Counted from the first letter of the stretch, positions 53,495-61,781 are shown. The stretch: 64,000 nt of DNA from JACCSI01 sp963815285 (GCA_963815285.1 CAWFGB010000004.1:665803-729802), one strand, 5' to 3'. The notes: generated by a model from the sequence alone, not told the origin. Made by a program: numbers and translations.

Positions 53495-53890
53495 ATGCGT
53501 TTCGGAGTGTTGCTGTTTTGTCTTCTGGCGGTGACGGCCTGCGATGAACGGGTCACAGGCCCGACCTCTCCACTGAACACTGAATTCACCCTCGCTCCGG
53601 GTGAAACCAGCGCCATCGAGGGCACCTCGCTCAGCGTGCGCTTCAATCGCATCACCGGCGACAACCGCTGCCCGGCCGACGCGCTCTGCGTACTCGGCGG
53701 CAGCGCGGACGTCAGCGTGACCGCAATCTCGGAGCGCTCAACCCGCGATCACGTACTGCGTACCGGCGACCAGCAGCCGGTGCAGCACGACGAGTTCATG
53801 CTCTCGCTTGTGCAGGTGTCGCCGTATCCCTTCAGCGCCCGCACTATCGGACCGAACGAATACCGCGTGACCCTGAAGGTGACGCGGTAA
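53495..53890 (+). CDS. Small lipoprotein
   Basis: 131 residues from ATG 53495, with GGGGGAG upstream; the longer start at 53429 is rejected. MRFGVLLFCLLAVTACDERVTG has a lipobox (LAVTAC) followed by Asp. The mature domain FTLAPGETSAIEGTSLSVRFNRITGDNRCPADALCVLGGSADVSVTA looks beta-sandwich with two cysteines that may bond. The pattern LxxGExxxxx...FxxIxxDSRCPxxxxCxWxGxA is common in small secreted proteins of unknown function. No partner gene is evident. Confidence 0.75.
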   Translation: MRFGVLLFCLLAVTACDERVTGPTSPLNTEFTLAPGETSAIEGTSLSVRFNRITGDNRCPADALCVLGGSADVSVTAISERSTRDHVLRTGDQQPVQHDEFMLSLVQVSPYPFSARTIGPNEYRVTLKVTR

Positions 53891-53939
53891 ACAAGTTCGA
53901 CCTTCAACTGAAGCCCCTGGCCGTTTGGCACTTTGGCTC

Positions 53940-54983
53940 TTAGTGAGCGAACGTCTTGTAGTGCTCGCGTAGGATGTCGCGCCCGAAGTCGCCGTTGAAA
54001 TCGCGCCACACCGAGTGAATGTGATTGGCGTTGTTCTGGACGTTGTCGTATTCGATGAGGAAGGTCGGGCCCTGCACGCGGTAATAGTGCGGACCGCCGA
54101 CCTCGAGCGTGCCGGCCCACCCGAACATGATGTTGTCCATGCCGCCCTTGCGAATGGCCGCGAGCCGCGCCTCGGCCAGTTCAGGGGCCACGCGTCCGAG
54201 ATACGCGTCGAGCACCTGCTCCAGGAGCCGGCGCTGCGCCGGCGTCATCTCCGCATAGGTGATGCCAATCGGGTCCAGGAGCTTGGCCTCGCGATTCTCG
54301 CCCGTGACCATCTCGCGCGGGGCCTCAGCGGCGAACATGACCTTCTTCTTCTGCTCCTCGGTCAAGGCTGCCATCAGGGCGCGGCCTGATTCCTCCTCTT
54401 CGCGCAGCGCGCGCTTGCCCGCCTGTGGCCCTTCCCGCACCACCGCGGGATTCGATCCAAAAAAGGACGGCGCGAAGACGATCGGCTTGCCGTCGAGGAG
54501 CGTGAAGTTGACCGAGATGTGATGGCCTTCGAATTTCCAGCCCCAGGGGTTCGTGCCGGCCGGGTCCCCGTAGACGGACACGAAATACATCTCCGGGTCA
54601 CGGACGATGGCGTTCGCTCCCGTGCGCGGCGGCTCGATGGCGCGGAGCACGTTCTCGAGCGCGATGATGTCGGTCGCGTGGGTGTAGCCGCGCATGCTCA
54701 AGCCCGTCTTGAGCAAGCCATGCGCCTTGGCGCGCTGCGCCTCGGTCATCTCCTTGAGCGGCAGACCCGTCCGCGCACGTGGAGTGTAGCGGAACTCGAA
54801 GCGGGTGTCGTCTTCGAACTTGAAGCTCGCCTTCGAGCGCTGCTCGGCATTCAGATCCTTCAGTAGCGCACTGGCGGCATCGGCCATGGCGCGGCCGCTG
54901 GCCGTCGGGGCGCTGTTGAGCGCAGCGGGAGCAGCCAGAATCAGCGTGACCAACACACAGGCCGGGGCGAGATGACGAGTCAT
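53940..54983 (-). CDS. DUF3500 family secreted protein
   Basis: 347 residues. Signal peptide ACVLVTLILAAPAALNSAP. DUF3500 features: LLKDLNAEQRSKASFKFEDDTRFEFRYTPRARTGLPLKEMTEAQRAKAHGLLKTGLS, NPWGWKFEGHHISVNFTLLDGK, FGSNPAVVREG, YAEMTPAQRRLLEQVLDAYLGRVAPE, and GGPHYYRVQGPTFLIEYDNVQNNANHIHSVWRDFNGDFG with clustered histidines that may bind metal. The function is unknown, possibly a surface-exposed hydrolase. It is convergent with the lipoprotein gene. Confidence 0.9.
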   Translation of the reverse strand: MTRHLAPACVLVTLILAAPAALNSAPTASGRAMADAASALLKDLNAEQRSKASFKFEDDTRFEFRYTPRARTGLPLKEMTEAQRAKAHGLLKTGLSMRGYTHATDIIALENVLRAIEPPRTGANAIVRDPEMYFVSVYGDPAGTNPWGWKFEGHHISVNFTLLDGKPIVFAPSFFGSNPAVVREGPQAGKRALREEEESGRALMAALTEEQKKKVMFAAEAPREMVTGENREAKLLDPIGITYAEMTPAQRRLLEQVLDAYLGRVAPELAEARLAAIRKGGMDNIMFGWAGTLEVGGPHYYRVQGPTFLIEYDNVQNNANHIHSVWRDFNGDFGRDILREHYKTFAH

Positions 54984-55208
54984 GGTCCCTCCAGACCGCC
55001 GTAGTATAGCGGCGCCGCGGCAAGGCGGCGAGTAGCTGTGCGGAAGCTGCAGCGGGCGACGATCCTGTCAGCAGCCGCTCGAATTCGTCCGCGGTGCTCA
55101 CCGACGGGCTTGCTGGGCAAGCAAGCCGCGCACTAACCCATCCGTGGGCGCGAGTCGACGCGAGGAGTTTTCGACCACAATGGACCCTTCAGCTCTTGGG
55201 GTGATCCA

Positions 55209-56108
55209 TTGACCGTCCGTCAGCTCGCTGTACTACTTTCCGCCGCTCTCTTCCTCGCTCAAGCGCCAGGCTTCGAAGCCGACCCCCCGACGAAGTGCGG
55301 TTCGTGCGACGAATGGAACCTCCCGCTCGATCCGTTTCGGGTTTACGGCAACACGTATTACGTCGGCACCGCCGGCTTGACCGCGGTCCTCGTGACCTCG
55401 GACGACGGCCATATCTTGCTCGATGGAGGGCTGTCCCAGTCGGCGCCGGTCATTGACGCCAACATCCGCAAACTCGGGTTTCGGACCGAAGACGTCCGGC
55501 TCATGATGAACTCACATGAGCACTTCGATCATGCCGCCGGCATTGCCGCATTGCAGCGAGCCAGCGGCGCCACGGTTGCGGCCAGCCCCGCGGCCGCGCG
55601 CGCGCTCGAGCAGGGCGGACCGCTCCCGCACGATCCGCAAGCATCGTCGGCGAAATTTCCGGCGGTGAAGAATCTCAAGGTCATCAGCGATGGCGAAACG
55701 CTGCGCCTCGGCTCACTCGCGATCACCGCACGGTTCACGCCCGGGCACACGCCGGGCGCAACCACGTGGACATGGCGTTCGTGCGAAGGATCGCGTTGCT
55801 TGAATGTGGTCTACGCCGACAGCCTGAGTGCGGTCTCAGACGATGGCTTCCGGTTCAGCGGCGGAGGGGCAGGCCCGTCGCTTGTTGAAATGTTTCGGAA
55901 GAGCCTTGCGGTCGTTGAAGCGCTGCCGTGCGATGTGCTGCTGGTGCCACATCCCTTCGTGATGGGAATGGAGGAGAAACTCGCCCGCCAGCGCAAGGAT
56001 CCGTCGGTGAACCCATTTGTCGACGCCGGGGCGTGCCGGGCGTTCGCCGCGACTCAGCGAAAGGCGTTCGAAGCCCGCCTGGCCAGCGAGAAGGCCGGGA
56101 AGAGGTAG
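55209..56108 (+). CDS. Subclass B3 metallo-beta-lactamase-like protein
   Basis: 299 residues starting from TTG 55209, the only in-frame start giving a signal peptide (QLAVLLSAALFLAQAPGFE). The B3 metal sites are intact: HEHFDH (H103, H105, D107, H108), GHTPG with H180, and PHPF with H248. YADSLSAVSDDGFRF matches the B3 serine/substrate loop. EWNLPLDPFRVYGNTYYVGTAGLTAVLV is the usual N-terminal edge. Two cysteine pairs may form disulfides. B3 enzymes are periplasmic di-zinc carbapenemases; whether this one hydrolyses beta-lactams needs assay. It is 94 bases upstream of tRNA-Gln. Confidence 0.85.
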   Translation: MTVRQLAVLLSAALFLAQAPGFEADPPTKCGSCDEWNLPLDPFRVYGNTYYVGTAGLTAVLVTSDDGHILLDGGLSQSAPVIDANIRKLGFRTEDVRLMMNSHEHFDHAAGIAALQRASGATVAASPAAARALEQGGPLPHDPQASSAKFPAVKNLKVISDGETLRLGSLAITARFTPGHTPGATTWTWRSCEGSRCLNVVYADSLSAVSDDGFRFSGGGAGPSLVEMFRKSLAVVEALPCDVLLVPHPFVMGMEEKLARQRKDPSVNPFVDAGACRAFAATQRKAFEARLASEKAGKR

Positions 56109-56202
56109 GTCACGAAAGCCGGTTCCGGGCCGCCTCTGCAGGGAGTGTGCACGGGCTTCGCTGTGTATAATTGGAGTTTCCGGCACCTGCCTCGACCACC
56201 AC

Positions 56203-56276
56203 TGGGACGTCGTTCAACGGTAGGACACCGCGCTCTGGACGCGGTTATTGGGGTTCGAATCCCTACGTCCCAGCCA
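56203..56276 (+). tRNA. tRNA-Gln (anticodon CTG)
   Basis: The acceptor stem TGGGACG pairs with CGTCCCA, the anticodon stem CCGCG/CGCGG encloses the loop CTCTGGA, and the T arm has GGTTCGAATCC. The anticodon CTG reads CAG (Gln). The CCA end is encoded. Its 3' part is repeated exactly 4.2 kb downstream at 60481-60501. Confidence 0.95.
56256..56276 (+). repeat. Core of tRNA-Gln 3' end shared with 60481-60501
   Basis: Bases 56256-56276 (T-loop through CCA) are identical over 21 bases to 60481-60501. A duplicated tRNA 3' end is the hallmark of a tyrosine-integrase attachment site. Confidence 0.8.
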
Positions 56277-56427
56277 TTAAAGCGAGCGCAGAACTTCCGG
56301 CGAACACCCTGCGGCACAGCGAGTTGCGAGTTCTAAGTTAACGGCGCATTTGTCGCACCAGCGAACAGGCATGCTGCGATCCCGCGTCTAAAGGGCCGGC
56401 CATCAACAGGTTGACCGCGATTGGCTC

Positions 56428-56441
56428 GGTTCGAATCCCAG
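56428..56441 (+). repeat. T-arm-like scrap GGTTCGAATCCCAG
   Basis: This fragment repeats the T-arm of a tRNA but is followed by GAAAGGTTCC, which is not an acceptor stem. No tRNA gene surrounds it. It is likely debris from another integration at the tRNA. Confidence 0.4.
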
Positions 56442-56533
56442 AAAGGTTCCTACACCCTGACCCGTTCGGCTTCGCTTCGGCACATCCGGGCGAATCGATG
56501 TGCCACGTCTCGTCGACAGCATCTCGAAATTCC

Positions 56534-57355
56534 CTACGGCTGTTGGCTGACGAAATCCCGGATCAGCCCCGCGACCGAGTCGGGATCCTGCAGCGGCATC
56601 ATGTGATTCGTTCCGGCAACTCGCGTGACGGTCGCGTGCGGCAAGAGTTCCGCCGCGAGCGCAGTGATCTGCTGTGACAAGGGCCCGGAGACAGCGCTGT
56701 CCTCACCTTCGGCGACAAGAACCGGGCAGCGAATGCGCGCGGCTTGTGCCGGACTGAACGTCGACTCGAGAACGGCAGGCACTTCGTCACGGAAGAAGAA
56801 AGCCGACTGGCGAATCGCCTCGTCGACCGCATTCACGCCGAGCCGTTGCTCGAGCACCGAGCGATAGTGCTCCCCACAGACCCCGCGCATGAACAGATCG
56901 AAGGCGGTGTCGAGATCGCCTGCGGTGAACGCTCCAATCGCCGGACCCACGAAGCGGCGGCCGAGCTCTTCGACGGCCGGCACCACGAAGCCGCCACCGG
57001 CGGCTGGTTCGATGAGAATCAGGGACTGAACAAGCCCCGGATGGTCCAGTGCAAGTTGCAGCACGATCTGACACCCGGACGAATGACCAACCCAGTGCGC
57101 ATGCCCTAGGCGTAGGTGATCGGCGAGCCTGGCAAGATGACCCGCGTGGTCGCCAATCGTCAGATGGCGGGATGGCTCATGTCCCGCATACCCCGCGCGG
57201 CGAATGCGGATGATGCGGAGGGAGTCGAACGTGCGACTTTCGCTCAGCGGCAAGAACCAATCCGAAAACGCGCCTGCGTGTACAAGGACGACAGTCTCGT
57301 CGGCGCCACGGTCCGAGTACGAAATCTCGCCCCCCTCGACTGCCAGCGGTATCAT
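56534..57355 (-). CDS. Alpha/beta hydrolase
   Basis: 273 residues from ATG 57355; the frame to 57397 adds only low-complexity residues. Strand-turn blocks: TVVLVHAGAFSDWFLPL (oxyanion region), AHWVGHSSGCQIVLQLAL (nucleophile elbow, Ser in GHSSG), CPVLVAEGEDSAVS (Asp region) and RVAGTNHMMPLQDP (catalytic His). Length and fold are typical of esterases or haloperoxidase-like hydrolases. It is divergent from the winged-helix/TPR regulator 73 bases away, which may control it. First gene after the tRNA-Gln site. Confidence 0.85.
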   Translation of the reverse strand: MIPLAVEGGEISYSDRGADETVVLVHAGAFSDWFLPLSESRTFDSLRIIRIRRAGYAGHEPSRHLTIGDHAGHLARLADHLRLGHAHWVGHSSGCQIVLQLALDHPGLVQSLILIEPAAGGGFVVPAVEELGRRFVGPAIGAFTAGDLDTAFDLFMRGVCGEHYRSVLEQRLGVNAVDEAIRQSAFFFRDEVPAVLESTFSPAQAARIRCPVLVAEGEDSAVSGPLSQQITALAAELLPHATVTRVAGTNHMMPLQDPDSVAGLIRDFVSQQP

Positions 57356-57427
57356 CCGCGTAACTGTACGTCCCGATCGGCGTCCGAAATGTTCCAAAAA
57401 TGTTGAATTGTGCTGCCGAGGGATCGT

Positions 57428-58738
57428 ATGTCCATCGTTCGTTTCGGTCCGTTTGAAGTCGATAGGGACTCCGGCGAGCTTCGCCGTCGTGGATTACCCA
57501 TTCATCTACGCGAACAACCGACCCGGGTTCTGCTCGCACTGCTCGACAGTGGCGGACGGGTCGTCACGCGGGAGGAACTTCGTCATCGTCTGTGGCCGGA
57601 AGGCGTGTTCGTCGAGTTCGACCGGGCGATCACCAAGGCGGTTTGGGAGCTGCGGCGTGCGCTGGATCGGCCAGGCGACCAGAGCCTCGTCGAAACCGTC
57701 TCCAAGAGAGGGTATCGGCTCGCTGCAGAACTGGATGATCCTTCACGCCCATGCTCGCGGTTCGTGCCAGCTGCGACGACAGATCTGCCAAGCGAGGCGG
57801 CGGCTGCCTTTGTGACCGGGCGTTACTTACTCAATCGTCGGAGAGTACCCGATCTGTTCACCAGCATTGTGTGTTTCGAACGGACGCTCGCGCTTGGGGG
57901 CGATGAGGCGTCCGCTCAGGCGGGGCTCGCCAATGCGCATGCCGTGCTCGGAATATGGGGCGTTCATCCACCGGACCGCGCTTTCGGCGAGGCTAGGCGG
58001 TCGGCATGCCGGGCGCTCGGAGCCAATCCAGGCCTCGCGGAGGGCCAGAACGCCTTCGCAGAAGTGCTGAAGGGCTATGAGTGGTCCTGGGGCGAGTCAG
58101 AGTTGCACTACCGGCGTGCTCTGTCGATCGACGCCGCATGCGCGAGCGCGCATCACGGCTACGCGCAACTGCTTGTGGCTGTCGGCCGACACGGGGAAGC
58201 GATTCACCACATCGAGCTCGCACGGCGCGCCGATCCCGTGTCAGCGGCCATTACGGCGTATGTACCGTACGTCTATCTCGCCGCTCGACGGTACCGGCGC
58301 GCACTGCACGAAGCGAAACGCGCTGTGGCGTTGGAACCGTACGCGCCCCTGGCGCATTGGGCCCTTGGACGCGCGTATCTGTTCGCCGGACGCCGCGAGG
58401 CCGCGGTTGCAACGCTGGAGCAAGGATCGGAGCTGGCTGGTCACGCCTCGATGTGGGTGTCCGAGCTGTGTTACGCGCGAGGCGCCGCGGGCGATCGCGC
58501 AGGCGCGGATCGGCTGCGCAGCGTCTTGTATGAACGCAGCCGCCACGAGTACATCTCTCCCTTTGATCTCGCGACGGCCTGCCTCGGTGTGGGAGACCGT
58601 TCCGAAGCACTCGATCAGCTCGAGCAGGCACTGACGCAGCGTGTGATGCGGGTGACCGGCCTCGGCGACCCGGAGTTCGACGGCCTGGGAACGAGACGTC
58701 GATCTCTGTTGCGGCGACTGGGCTTGCCCAGCGCGTGA
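57428..58738 (+). CDS. Winged-helix transcriptional regulator with TPR domain
   Basis: 436 residues from ATG 57428. N-terminal Trans_reg_C winged helix: VRFGPFEVDRDSGELRRRGLPIHLREQPTRVLLALLDSGGRVVTREELRHRLWPEGVFVEFDRAITKAVWELRRALDRPG, then LVETVSKRGYRL. Residues about 130-430 form tetratricopeptide-type repeats (ALGGDEASAQAGLANAHAVLG, RAVALEPYAPLAHWALGRAYLFAGRREAAVATLEQG). No membrane segment is seen, unlike CadC. Such proteins are common in Acidobacteria as transcriptional activators sensing proteins or ligands. Divergent from the alpha/beta hydrolase, its likely target. Confidence 0.85.
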   Translation: MSIVRFGPFEVDRDSGELRRRGLPIHLREQPTRVLLALLDSGGRVVTREELRHRLWPEGVFVEFDRAITKAVWELRRALDRPGDQSLVETVSKRGYRLAAELDDPSRPCSRFVPAATTDLPSEAAAAFVTGRYLLNRRRVPDLFTSIVCFERTLALGGDEASAQAGLANAHAVLGIWGVHPPDRAFGEARRSACRALGANPGLAEGQNAFAEVLKGYEWSWGESELHYRRALSIDAACASAHHGYAQLLVAVGRHGEAIHHIELARRADPVSAAITAYVPYVYLAARRYRRALHEAKRAVALEPYAPLAHWALGRAYLFAGRREAAVATLEQGSELAGHASMWVSELCYARGAAGDRAGADRLRSVLYERSRHEYISPFDLATACLGVGDRSEALDQLEQALTQRVMRVTGLGDPEFDGLGTRRRSLLRRLGLPSA

Positions 58739-58757
58739 GGTGGTCTTCTTCAAAGCT

Positions 58758-58785
58758 GTCCGAAATCTGTATACACATTTCGGAC
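58758..58785. terminator. Inverted repeat GTCCGAAAT...ATTTCGGAC
   Basis: Perfect 9-base arms around a 10-base loop, 20 bases after the regulator's stop. A near copy is at 60244-60271. It may terminate the regulator transcript, but its repeated occurrence about 1486 bases apart suggests it is part of a repeated unit. Confidence 0.5.
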
Positions 58786-58856
58786 GGACCGCCGAGAGCC
58801 CCCGTGACAGCGGCCTCTATCCACGCGTGTTACTGGTGTGAGGGCTTAGGCAGCGG

Positions 58857-58931
58857 CCAGTTGCGAATTCCATGCCTAACACCCAGCCACAAAATTTCAC
58901 CTGTGTTTTCAACAACTTACAGCACAGGGTG
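58857..58931. repeat. Composite repeat, copy A
   Basis: CCAGTTGCGAATTCC, then CCTAACACCCAGCCAC, then a hairpin (CACCTGTG...CACAGGGTG). The first part recurs at 60362 and 61782, the hairpin at 60512. It separates the regulator from the cupin/TetR segment. Confidence 0.75.
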
Positions 58932-58937
58932 ATTTTG

Positions 58938-59243
58938 CTATCGAATTCCGCTATAGAAAAAGCTCCCGTGCTTTGCCGCTATCGTCGCAACGCGTTCGAT
59001 TTCTGCACCCGATAGCGGCGCGCCGTTCGGCGTTGTCCCCGGCTCGACTCGAATCCCACACTCGCGGAAGAAGGCCTCCAACCCTGCGGCGCATGTAAGT
59101 TGGATTCGCGCGGGCGCGCTGCCTGAATTGCGAAACCCGTGATAGGCCCAGTTCGGCACGTTCACGACATCCCCAGTTGCGATCGGACGCCATTCCTCGC
59201 CATTCTCTCCAAGGCGACCGAACTCGGCCGAGCCGTCCAACAC
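58938..59243 (-). pseudogene. Cupin domain protein, C-terminal part after frameshift
   Basis: This frame continues the cupin as LHRHAIQETFTVLDGSAEFGRLGENGEEWRPIATGDVVNVPNWAYHGFRNSGSAPARIQLTCAAGLEAFFRECG. The HxH and later His residues of the metal site are here, though the ATG-like start is only an internal Met or Leu. It joins the N-terminal frame (59162-59443) if one C is restored in the run near 59280. The protein is a small-molecule-binding cupin, probably an oxygenase or regulatory type. It follows the TetR gene on the same strand. Confidence 0.75.
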
Positions 59244-59443
59244 CGTGAACGTTTCCTGAATCGCATGGCGGTGCAGCGGTATCCGGCGCCGGGCGGCATG
59301 ATCATCTCCATGATCGAGTAGTGGTGATTCGTTTCAGCCTCTGTCGTCTTCCATTCGCACCAAATACCGAGAACGTCAACCGTCTCGCGCTGCCCTCGAC
59401 CTACGATTTCAACGTTCCGCGCGGCCAGTTCGTCGGTTACCAT
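59162..59443 (-). pseudogene. Cupin domain protein, N-terminal part before frameshift
   Basis: ATG 59443 has AAGGAG upstream. The frame VTDELAARNVEIVGRGQRETVDVLGIWCEWKTTEAETNHHYSIMEMIMPPGAGY is a cupin start, then it turns into non-cupin residues. Reading the next frame from the same point gives PLHRHAIQETFTVLDG. One missing C in TACCG (expected TACCCG) is enough. The 5' end overlaps the TetR stop region by 35 bases, so TetR and cupin are coupled. Either true decay or a homopolymer miscall. Confidence 0.75.
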
Positions 59444-60053
59444 GCGTCCGCTCCTTCTTGATGCGAGCTTCGACTCGCGTTCTCGTCTTTGCAGCCTTCA
59501 ACAGCACCGATAGCGCCCAAGCCGCAGCTTCGCCCGGTTCCTCCCCCGACAGCTCGCCACGATCACGCAGCAACAACCAAAACGGCGCGCTGTAGATCGC
59601 CAGGCACACAGCAAGAAGCCGGCGCTGCTCCCACTCCGGCAAATCCTTCATGATCTTTGCGAGGCTGCGGTGGAAAGACGGCCTTCCCTCAAGCGATCCT
59701 CGCGCGCGCAACTCGCTGGCGCCTGGAAAGGCGTTGCTGGCGCGAACCAGTGCTTCTCGTTCGTTGAAGTCCTTGAACTGCGTGCGAGCAAACTCGACGA
59801 CTTCCTCTTCGGTACCCGGGAATCGCGTGCGAGTTTCGTCGCGGATGCTTTCCCACAAGGCCTGCATCAAGTCCGTCCGGCTGGGAAAGTGGCGATACAC
59901 CGTCCGCGCCCCGAGTCCGGCGGATTGCGCGACCCGTTCATGCGTGAACGGCTCGGTCGGGGCCGCCACGAGGAGATGCTTCGCGACCGCGATGATGTGC
60001 TCCCTGGTGTGCGCCGTCTGCTGCCGGCGCCAAGACACGGCTGGTGCCCTCAC
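59409..60053 (-). CDS. TetR/AcrR-family regulator
   Basis: 214 residues from GTG 60053. The helix-turn-helix is REHIIAVAKHLLVAAPTEPFTHERVAQSAGLGARTVYRHFPSRTDLMQALWESI. The ligand domain is less conserved (FKDFNEREALVRASNAFPGASELRARGS). It likely represses the cupin gene it overlaps. An inverted repeat at 60244-60271 lies about 190 bases upstream, too far for a usual operator. Confidence 0.85.
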   Translation of the reverse strand: MRAPAVSWRRQQTAHTREHIIAVAKHLLVAAPTEPFTHERVAQSAGLGARTVYRHFPSRTDLMQALWESIRDETRTRFPGTEEEVVEFARTQFKDFNEREALVRASNAFPGASELRARGSLEGRPSFHRSLAKIMKDLPEWEQRRLLAVCLAIYSAPFWLLLRDRGELSGEEPGEAAAWALSVLLKAAKTRTRVEARIKKERTHGNRRTGRAER

Positions 60054-60243
60054 GGCAGTAATACTGTCATCACGGCTGGTGTGCTGTCAAATAAGGAACG
60101 CGAATGACCGCACGTGTTCGCCGGCTCCGACCAGCTTGAGGAGACTTCGAGATAGCGGAACCCGGCAAGGACTTCGAGCTGTGCAGCCGAAGTCGGCTGA
60201 CACGAGTTCGGTGGCGCACCGCAATGCGCCTTCGCTGCGCCGT

Positions 60244-60271
60244 GTCCGAAATTTGTCTACAGATTTCGAAC
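60244..60271. repeat. Inverted repeat, second copy
   Basis: GTCCGAAAT at 60244-60252 and ATTTCGAAC at 60263-60271 form 9-base arms with one mismatch, nearly the same as at 58758-58785. It precedes the second composite repeat by about 90 bases, as the first copy precedes copy A. Confidence 0.6.
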
Positions 60272-60361
60272 AGGCATGAGGGCGACAACCGGCCCGCGTC
60301 CGGCTATGTAGTTCCGCGGCAGCAGGTTGGCCATCCTTGAGTGTCAGGCCGCGCTGACAAG

Positions 60362-60548
60362 CCAGTTGCGAATTCCGTCCCTAACACCCAGCCACATCAT
60401 TTCGGCCTTCGGCCTCATTCGTGGCTGGGCCGTCGATTCAGTCGCATCTCACCTCGCCTTCGGCTCGTTGAGAATGGGAACGAATCCCTACGTCCCAGCC
60501 ACGCAATTCTGCCCTGTGTTTCAACAACTTGCAGCGCAGGGTGATTTT
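60362..60548. repeat. Composite repeat, copy B, split by tRNA-like segment
   Basis: CCAGTTGCGAATTCC and CCTAACACCCAGCCAC (60362-60395) match copy A. Then a 100-base segment intervenes, bounded by CAGCCAC at both ends (60389-60395 and 60496-60502) and carrying an inverted CCCAGCCAC/GTGGCTGGG hairpin (60387-60429) and the 21-base tRNA-Gln tail (60481-60501). After it the hairpin CCCTGTG...CGCAGGG (60512-60541) matches copy A's hairpin. Copy A thus appears interrupted by insertion at CAGCCAC. Confidence 0.7.
60481..60501 (+). repeat. Exact copy of the tRNA-Gln 3' end
   Basis: Bases 60481-60501 equal 56256-56276. The preceding GGGAA and following TCCC can form a T-stem-like pair, but no anticodon arm is upstream. 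Candidate att site for an integrative element of about 4.2 kb. Confidence 0.8.
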
Positions 60549-60573
60549 CAGTGTCGAACTCAGTCGTGCGGCA

Positions 60574-60812
60574 TCAGCTCGTTCGCTTCACGGCCGGCAG
60601 GCGAGCCGTCGAGCACGGACGTCGCCGGTCCGCAAAAAACGCATCGTCAGACTGAAGTCACCCGCCGGCGCTGGCTGCGGTCGGTGGTTCTTCTGGATGA
60701 GGATGTCCAGCGAGCCGGCGGCGTTTGTCTTCAGTCCGTCCGTGATGCTGCCGATGCTGTAGCGGCCGAAGTCGTTCTCGACGAACAACATGTCCGCGCC
60801 GTACATCCACAT
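60574..60812 (-). pseudogene. DUF1214 C-terminal remnant
   Basis: The frame FVENDFGRYSIGSITDGLKTNAAGSLDILIQKNHRP followed by PAPAGDFSLTMRFL matches the C-terminus of DUF1214 proteins. The residues between IQKNHRP and PAPAGDF are shorter than usual, and the end shifts frame: SVLDGS and LPAVKRTS are readable in other frames before a stop at 60576-60574. No N-terminal domain is present. A broken gene next to the tRNA-tail repeat. Confidence 0.6.
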
Positions 60813-60821
60813 TCGCGACCG

Positions 60822-61271
60822 TCATCGCGGCACCGAGTCCAGGACCGGCGCGCCCGCCTTTACCGGCCTCAGCGTGATCTCTTTCACGTCCACGGTGGAC
60901 TGGGTCACGTCAATCTTGATGTCGTCTGCGGTCCAGATTGCGCGCTTCTCGGAGACGATGGCGCCGCGCACGATGTACGTCGCGCCCCCGACGAGTCTGT
61001 AGCGTTCCAAGGTGAACTCGAACGGCACTGGCGACTGCTTGCCCTCGAGATCGATCCGCTGATCGGCGACCGCCGGGGCGTCTGGGAGCGCCGGCAGATG
61101 GCGCAGCTCGATGACCGCGCGGCTGCCGGGAGGCAGCGCCGCGCCGGCCTCGTAGCTGACCGAGCCCTGGATCGTCAATTTCTGGATCTGGTCGTTAGCG
61201 GCCGAGCGCGCCACAGGAGTGGCGACCGTCCACCCGGCGAGCAGGATGATTGAGAGACTGACTCGAAGCAT
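60822..61271 (-). CDS. YbaY/YscW-like secreted protein
   Basis: 149 residues from ATG 61271; the longer frame is rejected. A signal peptide (LRVSLSIILLAGWTVATPVARSA) precedes a beta-sandwich with IQGSVSYEAGAALPPGSRAVIELRHLP...IDLEGKQSPVPFEFTLERYRLVGGATYIVRGAIVSEKRAIWTADDIKIDVTQSTVDVKEITLRPV. This is the YbaY/YscW fold (family of lipoprotein chaperones and heat-shock-like periplasmic proteins). No lipobox Cys, so it is soluble or anchored otherwise. It lies 10 bases upstream of the DUF1214 remnant. Confidence 0.75.
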   Translation of the reverse strand: MLRVSLSIILLAGWTVATPVARSAANDQIQKLTIQGSVSYEAGAALPPGSRAVIELRHLPALPDAPAVADQRIDLEGKQSPVPFEFTLERYRLVGGATYIVRGAIVSEKRAIWTADDIKIDVTQSTVDVKEITLRPVKAGAPVLDSVPR

Positions 61272-61781
61272 GGGCGTGTCCTTGTTCTGAACCGTCCTTT
61301 GATCCTGCGCACGACCGGCCGCCCGAGGTCGGGAAGGTGATCGCCCCGGACGAATCCGCGACGAAGACGAGTCGCACGCCGGCCGGAGCCGTAAACGCGA
61401 GGTCGCCGACGCGGCCGTGAACATCTTCGTCGGCCGTGCGCGATCGCGATCGCCGCACCGGGCGCTTGGGCCATCTCCTTCAGGCTACAGCTTCGACGCC
61501 TGCGAAGTCGGCCTGTGCGTCGAGTCCGGCCTGCAGCGAAGGCAGGGCGACCAGCGCCACGATCGACAACTAGCTATCTCGCGTGCATGTCGAGCATTCT
61601 GCGCCTCCGGCAGAACCTTTGCAAGGACATCGCCAGGTTCTATAGCTAGAGGACGGTCGTCTGTTGCCTTTCACCCGGTTGTGGAGTTGCACGCGCTTCC
61701 GGGTGCCCAATGTTTCGGTCAATCACACATGCTCTGGATCAAACAGTTGCTTGGCGTCAACGAACGAGGCCTTCGAACAAA

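Noticed and set aside
56428..56441. A second tRNA gene after tRNA-Gln
   Set aside because: Only the T-arm is present; no acceptor or anticodon stem can be formed.
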